Source: Lachnospiraceae bacterium (GTDB lineage Bacteria > Bacillota > Clostridia > Lachnospirales > Lachnospiraceae). Taken from it: a stretch of DNA of 64,000 bases. Within the stretch, counting starts at the first letter, position 1. Each line of letters starts with the position of its first letter. The position numbers were made by a program, and so were the translations under genes. The stretch lies in assembly GCA_017441585.1 (NCBI GenBank), contig JAFRWW010000009.1, forward strand, positions 68,456-132,455, read 5' to 3'. A model generated the notes under the pieces. The model worked only from the letters and a program-made list of their open reading frames with translations. It was not told the origin of the DNA and did no database searches. Below are positions 27,123 through 35,693 of this stretch, one piece after another.

Positions 27123-27629
27123 TCACTTCTTATAATTCTCATAGCCTACGGTCTGCAGATGGAGGTTCTTTTCCAGAACCTGGTTTTTCATCTCATCCCT
27201 GTATTCATTCATCTTCTGTTCCAGCTCGGGGTTTCCCACTGCCAGCATGCGCACAGCCAGAAGTGCTGCATTTTTGGCCGCATCCATACCCACTGTAGCC
27301 ACCGGCACTCCGGGAGGCATCTGCACTATTGAATAAAGCGCATCCATACCGCCAGCTTTTTCGTTATAAAGGGGCACGCCTATGACGGGAAGCGGAAAAA
27401 TGGCGGCGCAAATACCAGGAAGATGGGCAGCCATGCCCGCTCCGGCGATGATCACCGATATATCTCTTTCCCTGGCAGTTGCAACCCATTCATGCAGTTC
27501 TTCATAGCACCTGTGGGCTGAAAGGATCTGCATGTCAAATTCCACATTAAATTCTTCCAGGACTTTCGCGGCAGCGCTCATGACCTTAAGGTCGGAATCA
27601 CTGCCCATAACTATACCTACTTTAGACAT
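27123..27629 (-). CDS. purE: N5-carboxyaminoimidazole ribonucleotide mutase (PurE)
   Basis: 168 residues. Has the PurE class I signature GSDSDLKVM at the N-terminus and the SAHRCYEELHEW motif (mutase active-site Ser/His). Converts N5-CAIR to CAIR; the PurK partner is not in the window. The start at 27629 follows GAGGAG by seven bases; an in-frame start at 27644 has none. First gene of purEMND, under a promoter reaching into deoB. Confidence 0.96.
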   Translation of the reverse strand: MSKVGIVMGSDSDLKVMSAAAKVLEEFNVEFDMQILSAHRCYEELHEWVATARERDISVIIAGAGMAAHLPGICAAIFPLPVIGVPLYNEKAGGMDALYSIVQMPPGVPVATVGMDAAKNAALLAVRMLAVGNPELEQKMNEYRDEMKNQVLEKNLHLQTVGYENYKK

Positions 27630-27683
27630 TTTTAGTCTCCTCAAAAAAGATTATTTCGCTTTTACACGCAAATATACGCATAT

Positions 27684-27712
27684 ACTATACAGATTTTCTC
27701 TTCAAACGTCAA
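27684..27712 (-). promoter_or_regulatory. promoter of the purEMND operon inside the deoB 3' end
   Basis: Minus strand: TTGACG (27707-27712), 17-bp spacer, TATAGT (27684-27689). The -35 overlaps the last codons and stop of deoB. About 47 bp of leader follow, too short for a guanine riboswitch, and I see no PurR box with confidence. Confidence 0.75.
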
Positions 27713-28890
27713 GCAAATACATTGCGCCCGATCCTAAGATTACCGGGGATACCCAAAAGCCCCCTCACCGTCTCACCGCTGTCGGCAAAGCTGTCTCCGG
27801 TCCCAAGGTCGAGCCCCGCCGGTATCTTTTCACCGTACATAAGGAAGGGAACATATTCTCTGGTGTGATCCGTACCCTTAAAGCCGGGATCGCATCCATG
27901 ATCGGCAGTTATTATAAGGGTATCCTCACTGTGCTTTCCATTAAAAGAACCCATGGCTCCCATCAGCTCACCCAGTCTTTTATCAAAGGCTTCAAGGCCC
28001 TTCGCATAGCCTGCCACATCTCTTCTGTGACCCCACACGGAATCGAATTCCACCAGGTTTGTAAAGATAAGCCCTCTCTCCACCAGCTCCAGAGCTTCGA
28101 TGGTCTTATCCATTCCATCCTCATTGTCCCTGGTATGCACAGCCTTTGTGATCCCCACTCCGGCAAAGATATCTTCTATCTTACCCACCGCGTATACTTC
28201 CTGTCCCGCGTTTTTTATCATGGTGAGCAGATTATCCTCATCCGGCTTTCTGGAATAATCGCGGCGGTTGCTGGTCCTCACATATTTATCCCCCTCCCTG
28301 ACAAAGGGACGGGCTATGACCCTGGCCACATTATGCTCTCCCGTGAGTATGGCCCTGGCCTTTTTACACATATCATAAAGTGCCTCAGGAGGATATACGC
28401 TCTCATCGCAGGCTATCTGGAACACACTGTCCGCGGAGGTGTAGATTATGGGCTTTTTGGTAGCCACATGTTCATCCCCCAGCTCATTTATGACCACAGT
28501 TCCGGAGGCTACGGAATTATACAATATTCCGGGGACTTTCGTCTCAGAGATAAATCTGTCTATGATATCCTGGGGGAAGCCGTTGGGGTATGTGGGAAAG
28601 GGAGTTAGTGTCTCTATTCCCACCATCTCCCAGTGGCCTATGGTAGTATCCTTGCCCGCGCTTTTTTCCATGAGCCTTCCGTAGGCGCCCAGAGGCTTAT
28701 CCACAGGCTTCACGCCGTTTATCCCGATTATGTTTCCATATCCTATGCTCCTCATATTGCAAAGGGGCAAGTCGGGAAAAGCCTTCATCACGCTGCCGAT
28801 GGTATCGGCGCCTTCATCATCAAAGGCTGCGGCGTCGGGAAGGGCTCCCATCCCCACGGAATCTATCACTATCCATATAACACGACTCAT
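27709..28890 (-). CDS. deoB: phosphopentomutase (DeoB)
   Basis: 393 residues, alkaline-phosphatase fold. MSRVIWIVIDSVGMGALPDA carries the metal-binding Asp; GADTIGSV supplies the nucleophile Thr and ITADHGCDP the metal-site His/Asp. Interconverts ribose-1- and ribose-5-phosphate (and deoxy forms), linking nucleoside breakdown to the purine genes just downstream. ATG at 28890 with AAAGGA upstream; an in-frame TTG at 28896 is less likely. Lies 20 bp after the hybrid kinase gene, so it could be on that transcript. Confidence 0.96.
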   Translation of the reverse strand: MSRVIWIVIDSVGMGALPDAAAFDDEGADTIGSVMKAFPDLPLCNMRSIGYGNIIGINGVKPVDKPLGAYGRLMEKSAGKDTTIGHWEMVGIETLTPFPTYPNGFPQDIIDRFISETKVPGILYNSVASGTVVINELGDEHVATKKPIIYTSADSVFQIACDESVYPPEALYDMCKKARAILTGEHNVARVIARPFVREGDKYVRTSNRRDYSRKPDEDNLLTMIKNAGQEVYAVGKIEDIFAGVGITKAVHTRDNEDGMDKTIEALELVERGLIFTNLVEFDSVWGHRRDVAGYAKGLEAFDKRLGELMGAMGSFNGKHSEDTLIITADHGCDPGFKGTDHTREYVPFLMYGEKIPAGLDLGTGDSFADSGETVRGLLGIPGNLRIGRNVFA

Positions 28891-28910
28891 TTTCAATTCC
28901 TTTCGGTTTT

Positions 28911-31900
28911 TTATTTGGAAAGAGAAGCTCTCAGTTCATCTATTATCGACATGCATCCTTCCACATCCAGATTATCCATGGCATGGACCAGGGCCTTTAT
29001 ATCTTCCGTCCTGTCTGCGAAGGAATAATTCTTAAGACGTGCATCCACATCATCCATCACATCCATGTCCAGACTATCGCAGGCTTCCGCCAGTTCATCG
29101 AGGATTTCCAGAAGCACTCCCTCGGGAATGGATTCCAGAACGGACTCATCCTTTTCCTCTTCCTCAAAGTAAAATGAAAGACCTTCCAGAACAGCCCTGT
29201 AGGAATCCATCAGCGCCGGAGTCTTAGCCCTTATGGCGTCTATGTCCCCGGATTTACCCGCAAATTCCATCTCCTGGGCCAGCTCACCCAACTCCATAGC
29301 TCCGATCTGACGCGAACTGCTCTTTAAGGCGTGGACTCTGATGGTGTAATCCTCCCAGTCCTCATTCGAAAATGCTTTTTGAATGAGCTCGTATTTCTCC
29401 CGGCCGCCTCTGTAATATTCACCCACTATCTTCTCATACAGATCCGCCGATCCCAGGGAATTAATGGCGCTTACTGAATCAAGGCCCGCATACATCCTGT
29501 GCTCCAGGGATCCCACCACACCGTCCAGAGTATTACGTGCCTGCCCATCATTTACATCTTCTATGATCTTATTCTGGGGCAGCCATTTTCTGACACAATG
29601 TACCAGATGCCTGACATCAATGGGTTTGGCGACAAAGTCATTCATACCGGCCTGTCTGAACATGAGCTTAGCATCCTCCATGGCGTTTGCGGAAAGGGCG
29701 ATGATAGGAACCTTATCGGCCCTTCGCACATCCTGACGGATGATCCTGGTGGTATCCACGCCATCCAGCTCAGGCATCATATGATCCATAAATACGAGAT
29801 CATAATCCTTACGCCTTAACATCTTTATGGCCTCCCGGCCGCTCAGGGCGCCGTCACAGACTGCACCGATGGGAGCAAGCAGTCCCTTGGCTATGGTGAT
29901 GTTTATGGCATTGTCATCCACGATAAGTATTCTGGCATCGGGTGCGGTAAAGTCTATCACAAACGCACCCGCGGATTCACTGTATCTGTGTACCGTGGCC
30001 ATATTATTGAGAGTATTCACCATACCCAGCGTAGTCTCGGGTCTTCTCATGATCCTTAAGTTAGGCAGATCGGATTCAAAATCCGACCCGAAGGACACCA
30101 GATTGACTCCTATGACCTCATTGTGCTCCTCCAAAAACGCCTTTACATCCCTATCATACCCATCCTCTGCAAAGAAAAGAAAATCCTGACTGCTTACCGG
30201 GGTATATTCAGCCAATGACTTTATGGCCCTGCCCTGTACGCCCAGGCGGTTCACTTCCTTCACAAAGATCTCACACATCTCAACATTCTCGTTAAGGCAA
30301 TAGGCGAATTTGTTCTGCGCATCTTTGACCACCAGATCCAGCGAGGGGTCTAATACCTTCTGGGGAATGGAGAAATAGAAATCCGAACCCTTTCCGTATT
30401 CGCTCTCCACGTTAAGAGTGCCACCCATAGCCATACAAAGCTTCTGTGAGATGACAAGTCCCAGGCCCGTGCCTTCCACGGCTCTGTTCCTCTTGGAATC
30501 CAGCTGCTGGAAGCTGACAAAGAGTTTATCCATATCTTCCGGTCTTATACCCACTCCCGTATCCACCACGTGATAGGTCATGATCACCTCATCATCGGAT
30601 TTTTTCTCACAGCTTACACGGATATTCACAACTCCCTTACGGGTAAACTTAATGGCGTTATTTGCCAGATTGATTATGATCTGGCGGATGCGCATGGCGT
30701 CTCCTTCCAGTATCCTGGGAATATCGGTAGCACAGGTGACAAACAATTCCAGTTCCTTATCCCCTATCCTGGTGACCAGCACATTGGCTATATCCGCAAG
30801 CTCCGACAGGGGCTCGTACCTTTCGGGCATGATCTCCATCTTTCCCGCTTCGATCTTTGAAAAGTCCAGGATATCATTGATTATATTCAAAAGATTTTTG
30901 CCGGAATTCTGTATCTGCATCAGGTAATCCCGGACATTGTCGGACATGGTATCCCTCAGTGCGATCTCGGCCATTCCTATGACGGCATTCATGGGAGTAC
31001 GAATCTCATGGGACATGTTGGCAAGGAAATCCGACTTCATCTGCGCCGCACGCTCCAGCTCGGCGTTAGCCTCTCTCATGACTCTTATCTGATTGATGGA
31101 CTCCGTGGTGTCATGAAGGATATAGATGGTACCCATACCCACGCCATGCTCCATGAGCTCATTTTTTCTTGCCTTGTAATAGGTGTCTTTTTCATCCAGA
31201 TGACAGTGAAGCACCTCGATACCTTCCACGTCTATGGCAGAAGATATCCATTCATCCAGCTTGTTCCTGTCACTGAAATCCTTTATCAGGCCGGCAGGCA
31301 GATTAGCAGTCACCACCTCATTCATGTGCACCAGCCTGTCATACTCATCATAGAGTATGTAACCATCGCTCATCTCATTCGCAAAGGTCCTGAAGGACCA
31401 TTCCCTCAGCTTTATCCTGTTGTAATGCTTGATGAAAAACACATAAATACAGCACATTATCGTCATGACCACTGCATTGACCCAGACAGGCAGATAAAGC
31501 ATGGAAAAAGCCATTTCGACACATGTGATTATGAACTGCTGTATGAGAAAGACATAATATTTTCCGCGGTAGAGCTTTGCGGTGCGCAGGCAACAAAAGA
31601 TCGTCACCACAAAGATGATGATGACATTAAAGGTAAAACCTCTGTAATATACCACAAAATCAAGTATCGGTGATTCGGGCAGTGAAGGCGATGCCACCCA
31701 CCAGCTTCTGCCCCATACGATATGCTTGGAATAAGATATGAGCCTGTGTCCCCAAAGGGTCATGAGTACGATGACCGTCTGTGTCAGGCTTATGATCCCG
31801 GAGGGGATAAGTGCCAGTTTGAGCTTATTATGCTTTCCGGAGAATACGATCATCCAGAGCGTGAAAAAACAGAACCAGCCATGACTGGCATAATATGCTA

Positions 31901-32084
31901 CCAGAGCCGTCCTGGCCTCTCTTATGCCCTTGCTCTCCACCAGGAAAAAGCAGATCACATTACAGATGATCGCCAGGACACAGTTCAGGATAAAGCCCCA
32001 GTTACGTCTTTCGGCGCGCATACCGCTTATGATACACGTCACGAGTATGGCTGCTAATATCAAAAATATGCTTCTGAATATCAT
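28911..32084 (-). CDS. hybrid sensor histidine kinase/response regulator with Hpt domain
   Basis: 1057 residues. Seven predicted membrane segments (about 5-21, 31-50, 61-80, 90-112, 143-169, 177-197, 200-219) form a 7TM-like input domain. Then follow a PAS-like region (about 230-330), HisKA with FLANMSHEIRTPMN (H359), HATPase with N-box INLANNAIKF (N475) and G-boxes DTGVGI/GTGLGL, a degenerate receiver-like stretch (about 593-690), a canonical receiver (D767 in LVFMDHMMPELDG) and a Hpt domain (H918 in VHALKSSSRQIG). Residues 985-1057 are helical and acidic, possibly a second Hpt-like segment. The phosphorelay output is unknown. It starts 6 bp after a DctP-type binding protein, so that protein probably serves as its extracellular sensor. 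Confidence 0.93.
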   Translation of the reverse strand: MIFRSIFLILAAILVTCIISGMRAERRNWGFILNCVLAIICNVICFFLVESKGIREARTALVAYYASHGWFCFFTLWMIVFSGKHNKLKLALIPSGIISLTQTVIVLMTLWGHRLISYSKHIVWGRSWWVASPSLPESPILDFVVYYRGFTFNVIIIFVVTIFCCLRTAKLYRGKYYVFLIQQFIITCVEMAFSMLYLPVWVNAVVMTIMCCIYVFFIKHYNRIKLREWSFRTFANEMSDGYILYDEYDRLVHMNEVVTANLPAGLIKDFSDRNKLDEWISSAIDVEGIEVLHCHLDEKDTYYKARKNELMEHGVGMGTIYILHDTTESINQIRVMREANAELERAAQMKSDFLANMSHEIRTPMNAVIGMAEIALRDTMSDNVRDYLMQIQNSGKNLLNIINDILDFSKIEAGKMEIMPERYEPLSELADIANVLVTRIGDKELELFVTCATDIPRILEGDAMRIRQIIINLANNAIKFTRKGVVNIRVSCEKKSDDEVIMTYHVVDTGVGIRPEDMDKLFVSFQQLDSKRNRAVEGTGLGLVISQKLCMAMGGTLNVESEYGKGSDFYFSIPQKVLDPSLDLVVKDAQNKFAYCLNENVEMCEIFVKEVNRLGVQGRAIKSLAEYTPVSSQDFLFFAEDGYDRDVKAFLEEHNEVIGVNLVSFGSDFESDLPNLRIMRRPETTLGMVNTLNNMATVHRYSESAGAFVIDFTAPDARILIVDDNAINITIAKGLLAPIGAVCDGALSGREAIKMLRRKDYDLVFMDHMMPELDGVDTTRIIRQDVRRADKVPIIALSANAMEDAKLMFRQAGMNDFVAKPIDVRHLVHCVRKWLPQNKIIEDVNDGQARNTLDGVVGSLEHRMYAGLDSVSAINSLGSADLYEKIVGEYYRGGREKYELIQKAFSNEDWEDYTIRVHALKSSSRQIGAMELGELAQEMEFAGKSGDIDAIRAKTPALMDSYRAVLEGLSFYFEEEEKDESVLESIPEGVLLEILDELAEACDSLDMDVMDDVDARLKNYSFADRTEDIKALVHAMDNLDVEGCMSIIDELRASLSK

Positions 32085-32090
32085 ATGATT

Positions 32091-33104
32091 CTATCGGATC
32101 TTCTCCAGAAGATCTGCGTCGTATGTATCTGCGAATATCTGTACCGCAGATGAAGTGGCTTCCTTAAACTCGGCAAGATCCGGATGAGTGACCGTCATGC
32201 CCTCCTCCTCAAGCTTGCCTATATACTCTTCGGTCTGTGACCGGATAAGTTCCCTGTCCTTTGCCTGGGCCTTTGCCGCCGCCCGGGAAAGGATCTGCCG
32301 ATCCTCATCTGACAGAGAGTCCCATACATCATTGGCAATGACAAAAAGCATGACATCATAACTGTGATTCGTGATGGCAAGGTTAGACTGAACCTCATAC
32401 AACTTGTTATTATAGATCACAGGGATGGGATTCTCCTGGGCGTCAAACTCTCCGTTCTTAAGCGCATCATAAAGCTGAGTGAAATCCAGAACCTTGGGCC
32501 GTGCTCCCAGAAGGAGCATGGTCTGCATGACGATCTGATTCTCGGGAGTCCTGATGACAAGGCCCTCCATATCGGAAACCTCATCCACAGGGCCTATCTT
32601 ATCGGAGGTGGTAACACACCTGAAGCCGTTATCATAATGTCCGAGAACTTTTATGTTATAATCCACAAGTTCCTCTTCCGCTTCTGTCTCCACCTCCGAG
32701 TCCACAAAGTCCCAGGCCTCGTCAAAGCCGTCAAACAGAAAAGGAAAGGCTGAGATCCCCACATTGGGAGCGTAGGTAGCAAAATTACCGGCACTGGACG
32801 CCGTAATGTCAACCTTTGAATTGATCACGCCCTCTATAAGCTCGGAATCAGCTCCCAGTTCCCCATCAGGATGTATCTGAACGGTGATCCTTCCGTCTGT
32901 GGCAGACTCCACTTCCTCCTTAAACAGCTGTGTAGCCACCACTCTCGGATCAGCGGCAGAGGTGGAAAAGCCTGCCTTAAGAACTATTGCATCTTTCGCT
33001 CCGGCACCGGACTCCGTACCGGCCGGTCCTTTGGAACCACAAGCAGATATTAAAAATGTCAGAAGCGCTGCCGCGCCGATAAAAAAAATCCTGTTATATC
33101 TCAT
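32091..33104 (-). CDS. DctP-family (TRAP-type) substrate-binding lipoprotein
   Basis: 337 residues. Lipobox LISAC (C22), then a TRAP-transporter DctP fold: LKAGFSTSAADPRV, the conserved VIRTPEN region (Arg that grips the substrate carboxylate), DAQENPIP and ITNHSYDVMLFV. DctP proteins normally deliver organic acids to DctQ/DctM membrane subunits, but none is here. Its stop lies 6 bp before the start of a hybrid sensor kinase with a 7TM input. Start placed at 33104 (MRYNRIFF); the longer frame from 33158 has no ribosome site and a hydrophobic-poor start. A palindrome and a promoter lie upstream. Confidence 0.92.
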   Translation of the reverse strand: MRYNRIFFIGAAALLTFLISACGSKGPAGTESGAGAKDAIVLKAGFSTSAADPRVVATQLFKEEVESATDGRITVQIHPDGELGADSELIEGVINSKVDITASSAGNFATYAPNVGISAFPFLFDGFDEAWDFVDSEVETEAEEELVDYNIKVLGHYDNGFRCVTTSDKIGPVDEVSDMEGLVIRTPENQIVMQTMLLLGARPKVLDFTQLYDALKNGEFDAQENPIPVIYNNKLYEVQSNLAITNHSYDVMLFVIANDVWDSLSDEDRQILSRAAAKAQAKDRELIRSQTEEYIGKLEEEGMTVTHPDLAEFKEATSSAVQIFADTYDADLLEKIR

Positions 33105-33121
33105 AATCGCACAACCCCCAT

Positions 33122-33136
33122 CATGTGCCACACATG
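33122..33136. promoter_or_regulatory. 15-bp palindrome, possible operator for the dctP-kinase operon
   Basis: CATGTG-CCA-CACATG, a perfect 6-bp dyad with 3-base centre, between the promoter (-10 at 33163-33168) and the dctP start. Position suits a repressor roadblock; no binder is identified. Confidence 0.5.
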
Positions 33137-33162
33137 CAATATAAAAGAGAAACAACATTAAA

Positions 33163-33191
33163 ATTATACCTTATTACATGTCTCAGGTCAA
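33163..33191 (-). promoter_or_regulatory. promoter of dctP and the hybrid kinase
   Basis: Minus strand: TTGACC (33186-33191), 17-bp spacer, TATAAT (33163-33168). Confidence 0.8.
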
Positions 33192-33208
33192 TCTTGACAA
33201 AAACGGCA

Positions 33209-33237
33209 TTGAACTTAAATCCAATAAAATATATAAT
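33209..33237 (+). promoter_or_regulatory. promoter of the Tim44-like protein and OGG glycosylase genes
   Basis: TTGAAC (33209-33214), 17-bp spacer, TATAAT (33232-33237), about 52 bp before the ATG at 33289. It sits back to back with the dctP promoter, so one intergenic region serves two operons. Confidence 0.8.
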
Positions 33238-33288
33238 AACAGGCAGTATGCACATCACATATTTAACCACGCTATAAGGAGTTTTTCC

Positions 33289-34047
33289 ATGTTTACATCG
33301 CTAATTATCATACTGGTGCTCATGCTCGCCGTTATATTTGGTGGATATCTGCTCTTCGAACACATCAGACATACCATAAAAAGATACACTGCCAACCTGG
33401 TGGACATAGAGCATCTGGACAAGCTGGCAAAAGAGCTGGAACAGGACGGTGCCACCAGACCAAAATCCGTGTCCGCCATGACCAGCGTATATCTGCCCCA
33501 GATATCAAAAGACTTTCCGGGTTTTAACTATAATGAAATGAAAGGAAGGGCAGAAACCGTACTGGCATCATATCTTAAGGGCATCACACAGATGAGCACC
33601 GAGCCCCTCACCGACGGTAACAGCGAGTTGAAATACGCTCTTGAAACTTATATAAACAGCCTTAAAGAACAGGAGATAAAGGAAACCTTTAAGGCTGTTA
33701 AGATACACCGCACGGAGATATCCAATTATTCAAAAACTCCCGGCAAATGTGTAATCACCTTCCAGAGTTCTCTCCAGTGTATCCATTACAAAGAAAGATA
33801 CGATGAGCTGAAAGAAGGCTCAAAGGATCTGACATATCAGACAAAATATGATATAGACATGATTTATATCCAGGATCGGGACAAACTGGAAGAAGACATG
33901 GACAGCGCCAGAGCATACAACTGTCCCAACTGCGGCGCTCCCATCAGATCACTCAAATATAAAAGCTGTGAATACTGCGGCTGCGGCATAGAGGAATATA
34001 ATATCAAAGTCTGGAGTTTTTCAAGTGTCAGGGAAAGAACCAAGTAG
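33289..34047 (+). CDS. membrane-anchored Tim44-like protein with C-terminal zinc ribbon
   Basis: 252 residues. N-terminal membrane anchor (about 3-25), a helical linker, a region (about 70-205) with FPGFNYNEMKGRAETVL and alternating strand/helix like Tim44/LolA-type lipid- or protein-binding domains, and a C-terminal ribbon CPNCGAP...CEYCGCG. Bacterial Tim44-domain proteins with such ribbons are not well studied; the domain call is a fold-level inference. The ATG at 33289 has AAGGAG eight bases upstream. The glycosylase starts four bases after its stop, so the two are coupled. Confidence 0.65.
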   Translation: MFTSLIIILVLMLAVIFGGYLLFEHIRHTIKRYTANLVDIEHLDKLAKELEQDGATRPKSVSAMTSVYLPQISKDFPGFNYNEMKGRAETVLASYLKGITQMSTEPLTDGNSELKYALETYINSLKEQEIKETFKAVKIHRTEISNYSKTPGKCVITFQSSLQCIHYKERYDELKEGSKDLTYQTKYDIDMIYIQDRDKLEEDMDSARAYNCPNCGAPIRSLKYKSCEYCGCGIEEYNIKVWSFSSVRERTK

Positions 34048-34051
34048 GTCC

Positions 34052-34843
34052 ATGTACGAATTAAGCATTGAAAATTTTGATCTTGACCAGATTGCGCAAA
34101 GCGGTCAGATATTCAGATGGAAAGCCATCGATCCAAAGGGATATGAAACCGCATATGAAATACCGGCGTTCAACAAACGCCTTCGTATTTATCAAAGCGG
34201 ACGTGATCTTGCGGTGTCCTGCAGTGAAAAAGAGTGGATGAGTATCTGGTATTCCTATTTTGACATGGAAACCGACTATAACAGTGTTCTGGATAAAATC
34301 CATAAAACAAAAGATGAATTTCTGATAAGCGCCAGCGAACAAGGCAGCGGGATTAGGATACTCCGTCAGGACCTTTGGGAAATGATCATCACTTTCATGA
34401 TCTCACAAAACAACAATATCCCGCGGATCAGAAACTCTGTGGAAAAGATCTGTCAAAGATGCAATAAAAACGGAGATTTTCCAAAGTCCGGCGAAATAGA
34501 TGTCCGCATATTTGACGATGCCTCTTTAGGGCTCGGCTACAGAGCACCTTACCTTAAGGAAATGTGTAAATACGCAAAAGCCCATCCGCATTTTACGGAT
34601 GAGCTTAAGGATATGTCCTATGCTGAAGCCTTTGATACGCTTCTCAATTTCCGGGGCATCGGAAAAAAAGTAGCAGGCTGTATATGTCTTTTCGGCCTGC
34701 ATCATATAGACGCTTTTCCCATTGATACCCATATCAAAAAAGTGCTGGACACATACTACCCCCACGGCTTTGATCCAAAGCCTTACGAAGGGTTCGCCGG
34801 TATAGTGCAGCAGTATATGTTTTATGCGGATTATAAGAAATAA
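34052..34843 (+). CDS. 8-oxoguanine DNA glycosylase (OGG family)
   Basis: 263 residues. N-terminal OGG domain with GQIFRW (19-23 region), then SQNNNIPRI (118-126), a helix-hairpin-helix LLNFRGIGKKVAG with catalytic K206, and FPIDTHIKKV with catalytic D225. These match OGG1-type bifunctional glycosylase/AP lyases that remove 8-oxoG from DNA. Length is shorter than eukaryotic OGG1 (345) but usual for bacterial OGG. The ATG at 34052 follows the upstream stop by 4 bp; a GTG at 34025 overlaps the previous gene and adds no family sequence. A bidirectional terminator follows. Confidence 0.93.
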   Translation: MYELSIENFDLDQIAQSGQIFRWKAIDPKGYETAYEIPAFNKRLRIYQSGRDLAVSCSEKEWMSIWYSYFDMETDYNSVLDKIHKTKDEFLISASEQGSGIRILRQDLWEMIITFMISQNNNIPRIRNSVEKICQRCNKNGDFPKSGEIDVRIFDDASLGLGYRAPYLKEMCKYAKAHPHFTDELKDMSYAEAFDTLLNFRGIGKKVAGCICLFGLHHIDAFPIDTHIKKVLDTYYPHGFDPKPYEGFAGIVQQYMFYADYKK

Positions 34844-34855
34844 TTAAAACATCAT

Positions 34856-34901
34856 CAAATTTAAAGCGTCCCTCATGCAAGCATGGGACGCTTTGAATTT
34901 G
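34856..34901. terminator. bidirectional terminator between convergent genes
   Basis: CAAATTT-AAAGCGTCCC pairs with GGGACGCTTT-GAATTTG in a stem of about 17 bp, and the middle contains a second small dyad (ATGC/GCAT). It separates the glycosylase (+) from the response regulator (-). T-rich flanks on both sides. Confidence 0.8.
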
Positions 34902-34919
34902 AGTATATGCATGGACTCG

Positions 34920-35597
34920 TTAGCTGCACTCAAACTTATAACCCATCCCCCAGATAGTCTTGATGTAATCGCCGCAGCTGCCCAGCTTTGCCCTGAGTTT
35001 TTTCACATGTGTGTCAATGGTTCGGGCGTCTCCGAAGTAATCGTAATTCCAGACATTGTTAAGTATCTTCTCCCGAGACAGAGCTATACCTGCATTTTCC
35101 ATAAAATAAGTCAGCAGTTCGAATTCCTTGAAGGACAGCTCTATGGGCTCTCCCTTCACGGTCACCACATGAGCCTTCCTGTCGGCCACTATGTCTCCCA
35201 GCTCCAGCTTTTCCTCTCCGGCGCCCGAGTTCATACGGCGCAGCAGCGCTTCCACTCTGGCCACCAGTATCTTGGGGGAAAAGGGCTTGGTGATATATTC
35301 ATCAGCCCCGGTCTCGAAACCGTGCAGTTCATCGCTTTCCTCACTCTTTGCCGTGAGCATGATAAAGGGAACCGACGAACTCTCTCTTATCTCCGAGAGC
35401 ACGTGCCAGCCGTCTATCTTCGGCATCATCACGTCGCAGATGATCAGGTCTATATCGGGCTGCTCATAAAACAGATCAAGAGCCTCTGCCCCGTCCTGTG
35501 CCTCAATCACCGTGTAATCCTTTTTTACCAGAAAATCCTTTACCAGTTTTCTAATCCTGAATTCATCATCAACCACCAGTATTTTTATCTGATCCAT
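34920..35597 (-). CDS. OmpR/PhoB family response regulator
   Basis: 225 residues. Receiver domain with VVDDE and phosphoacceptor D55 (LIICDVMMPK), Thr in MLTAKSEES, Lys in TKPFSP, then a winged-helix Trans_reg_C (about 130-225) with FKEFELLTYF, TIDTHVKKLR and GMGYKFE. Binds DNA as a phosphorylated dimer. No cognate histidine kinase is adjacent in the window, so it is an orphan as far as can be seen. AGAGGA precedes the ATG at 35597. Ends before the bidirectional terminator. Confidence 0.95.
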   Translation of the reverse strand: MDQIKILVVDDEFRIRKLVKDFLVKKDYTVIEAQDGAEALDLFYEQPDIDLIICDVMMPKIDGWHVLSEIRESSSVPFIMLTAKSEESDELHGFETGADEYITKPFSPKILVARVEALLRRMNSGAGEEKLELGDIVADRKAHVVTVKGEPIELSFKEFELLTYFMENAGIALSREKILNNVWNYDYFGDARTIDTHVKKLRAKLGSCGDYIKTIWGMGYKFECS

Positions 35598-35640
35598 AAT
35601 ATCTTCCTCTGTTTTACTTCGATCTGTATACCAATTTTAT

Positions 35641-35670
35641 CAAGCATCTTCGCTGCGCTCAAGATGACAA
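35641..35670. repeat. copy of a dispersed hairpin repeat
   Basis: Reads on the minus strand TGTCATCTTGAGCGCAGC, then GAAGATG. It folds as CATCTT...AAGATG and resembles the elements at 52893, 55490 and 57439. It lies between the response regulator and the 187-residue gene. Confidence 0.5.
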
Positions 35671-35693
35671 TCACACATGGAATGACCGCACGT

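Noticed and set aside
27630..27690. Guanine riboswitch upstream of purE
   Set aside because: The leader after the predicted promoter is under 60 nt and lacks the three-way junction motifs.
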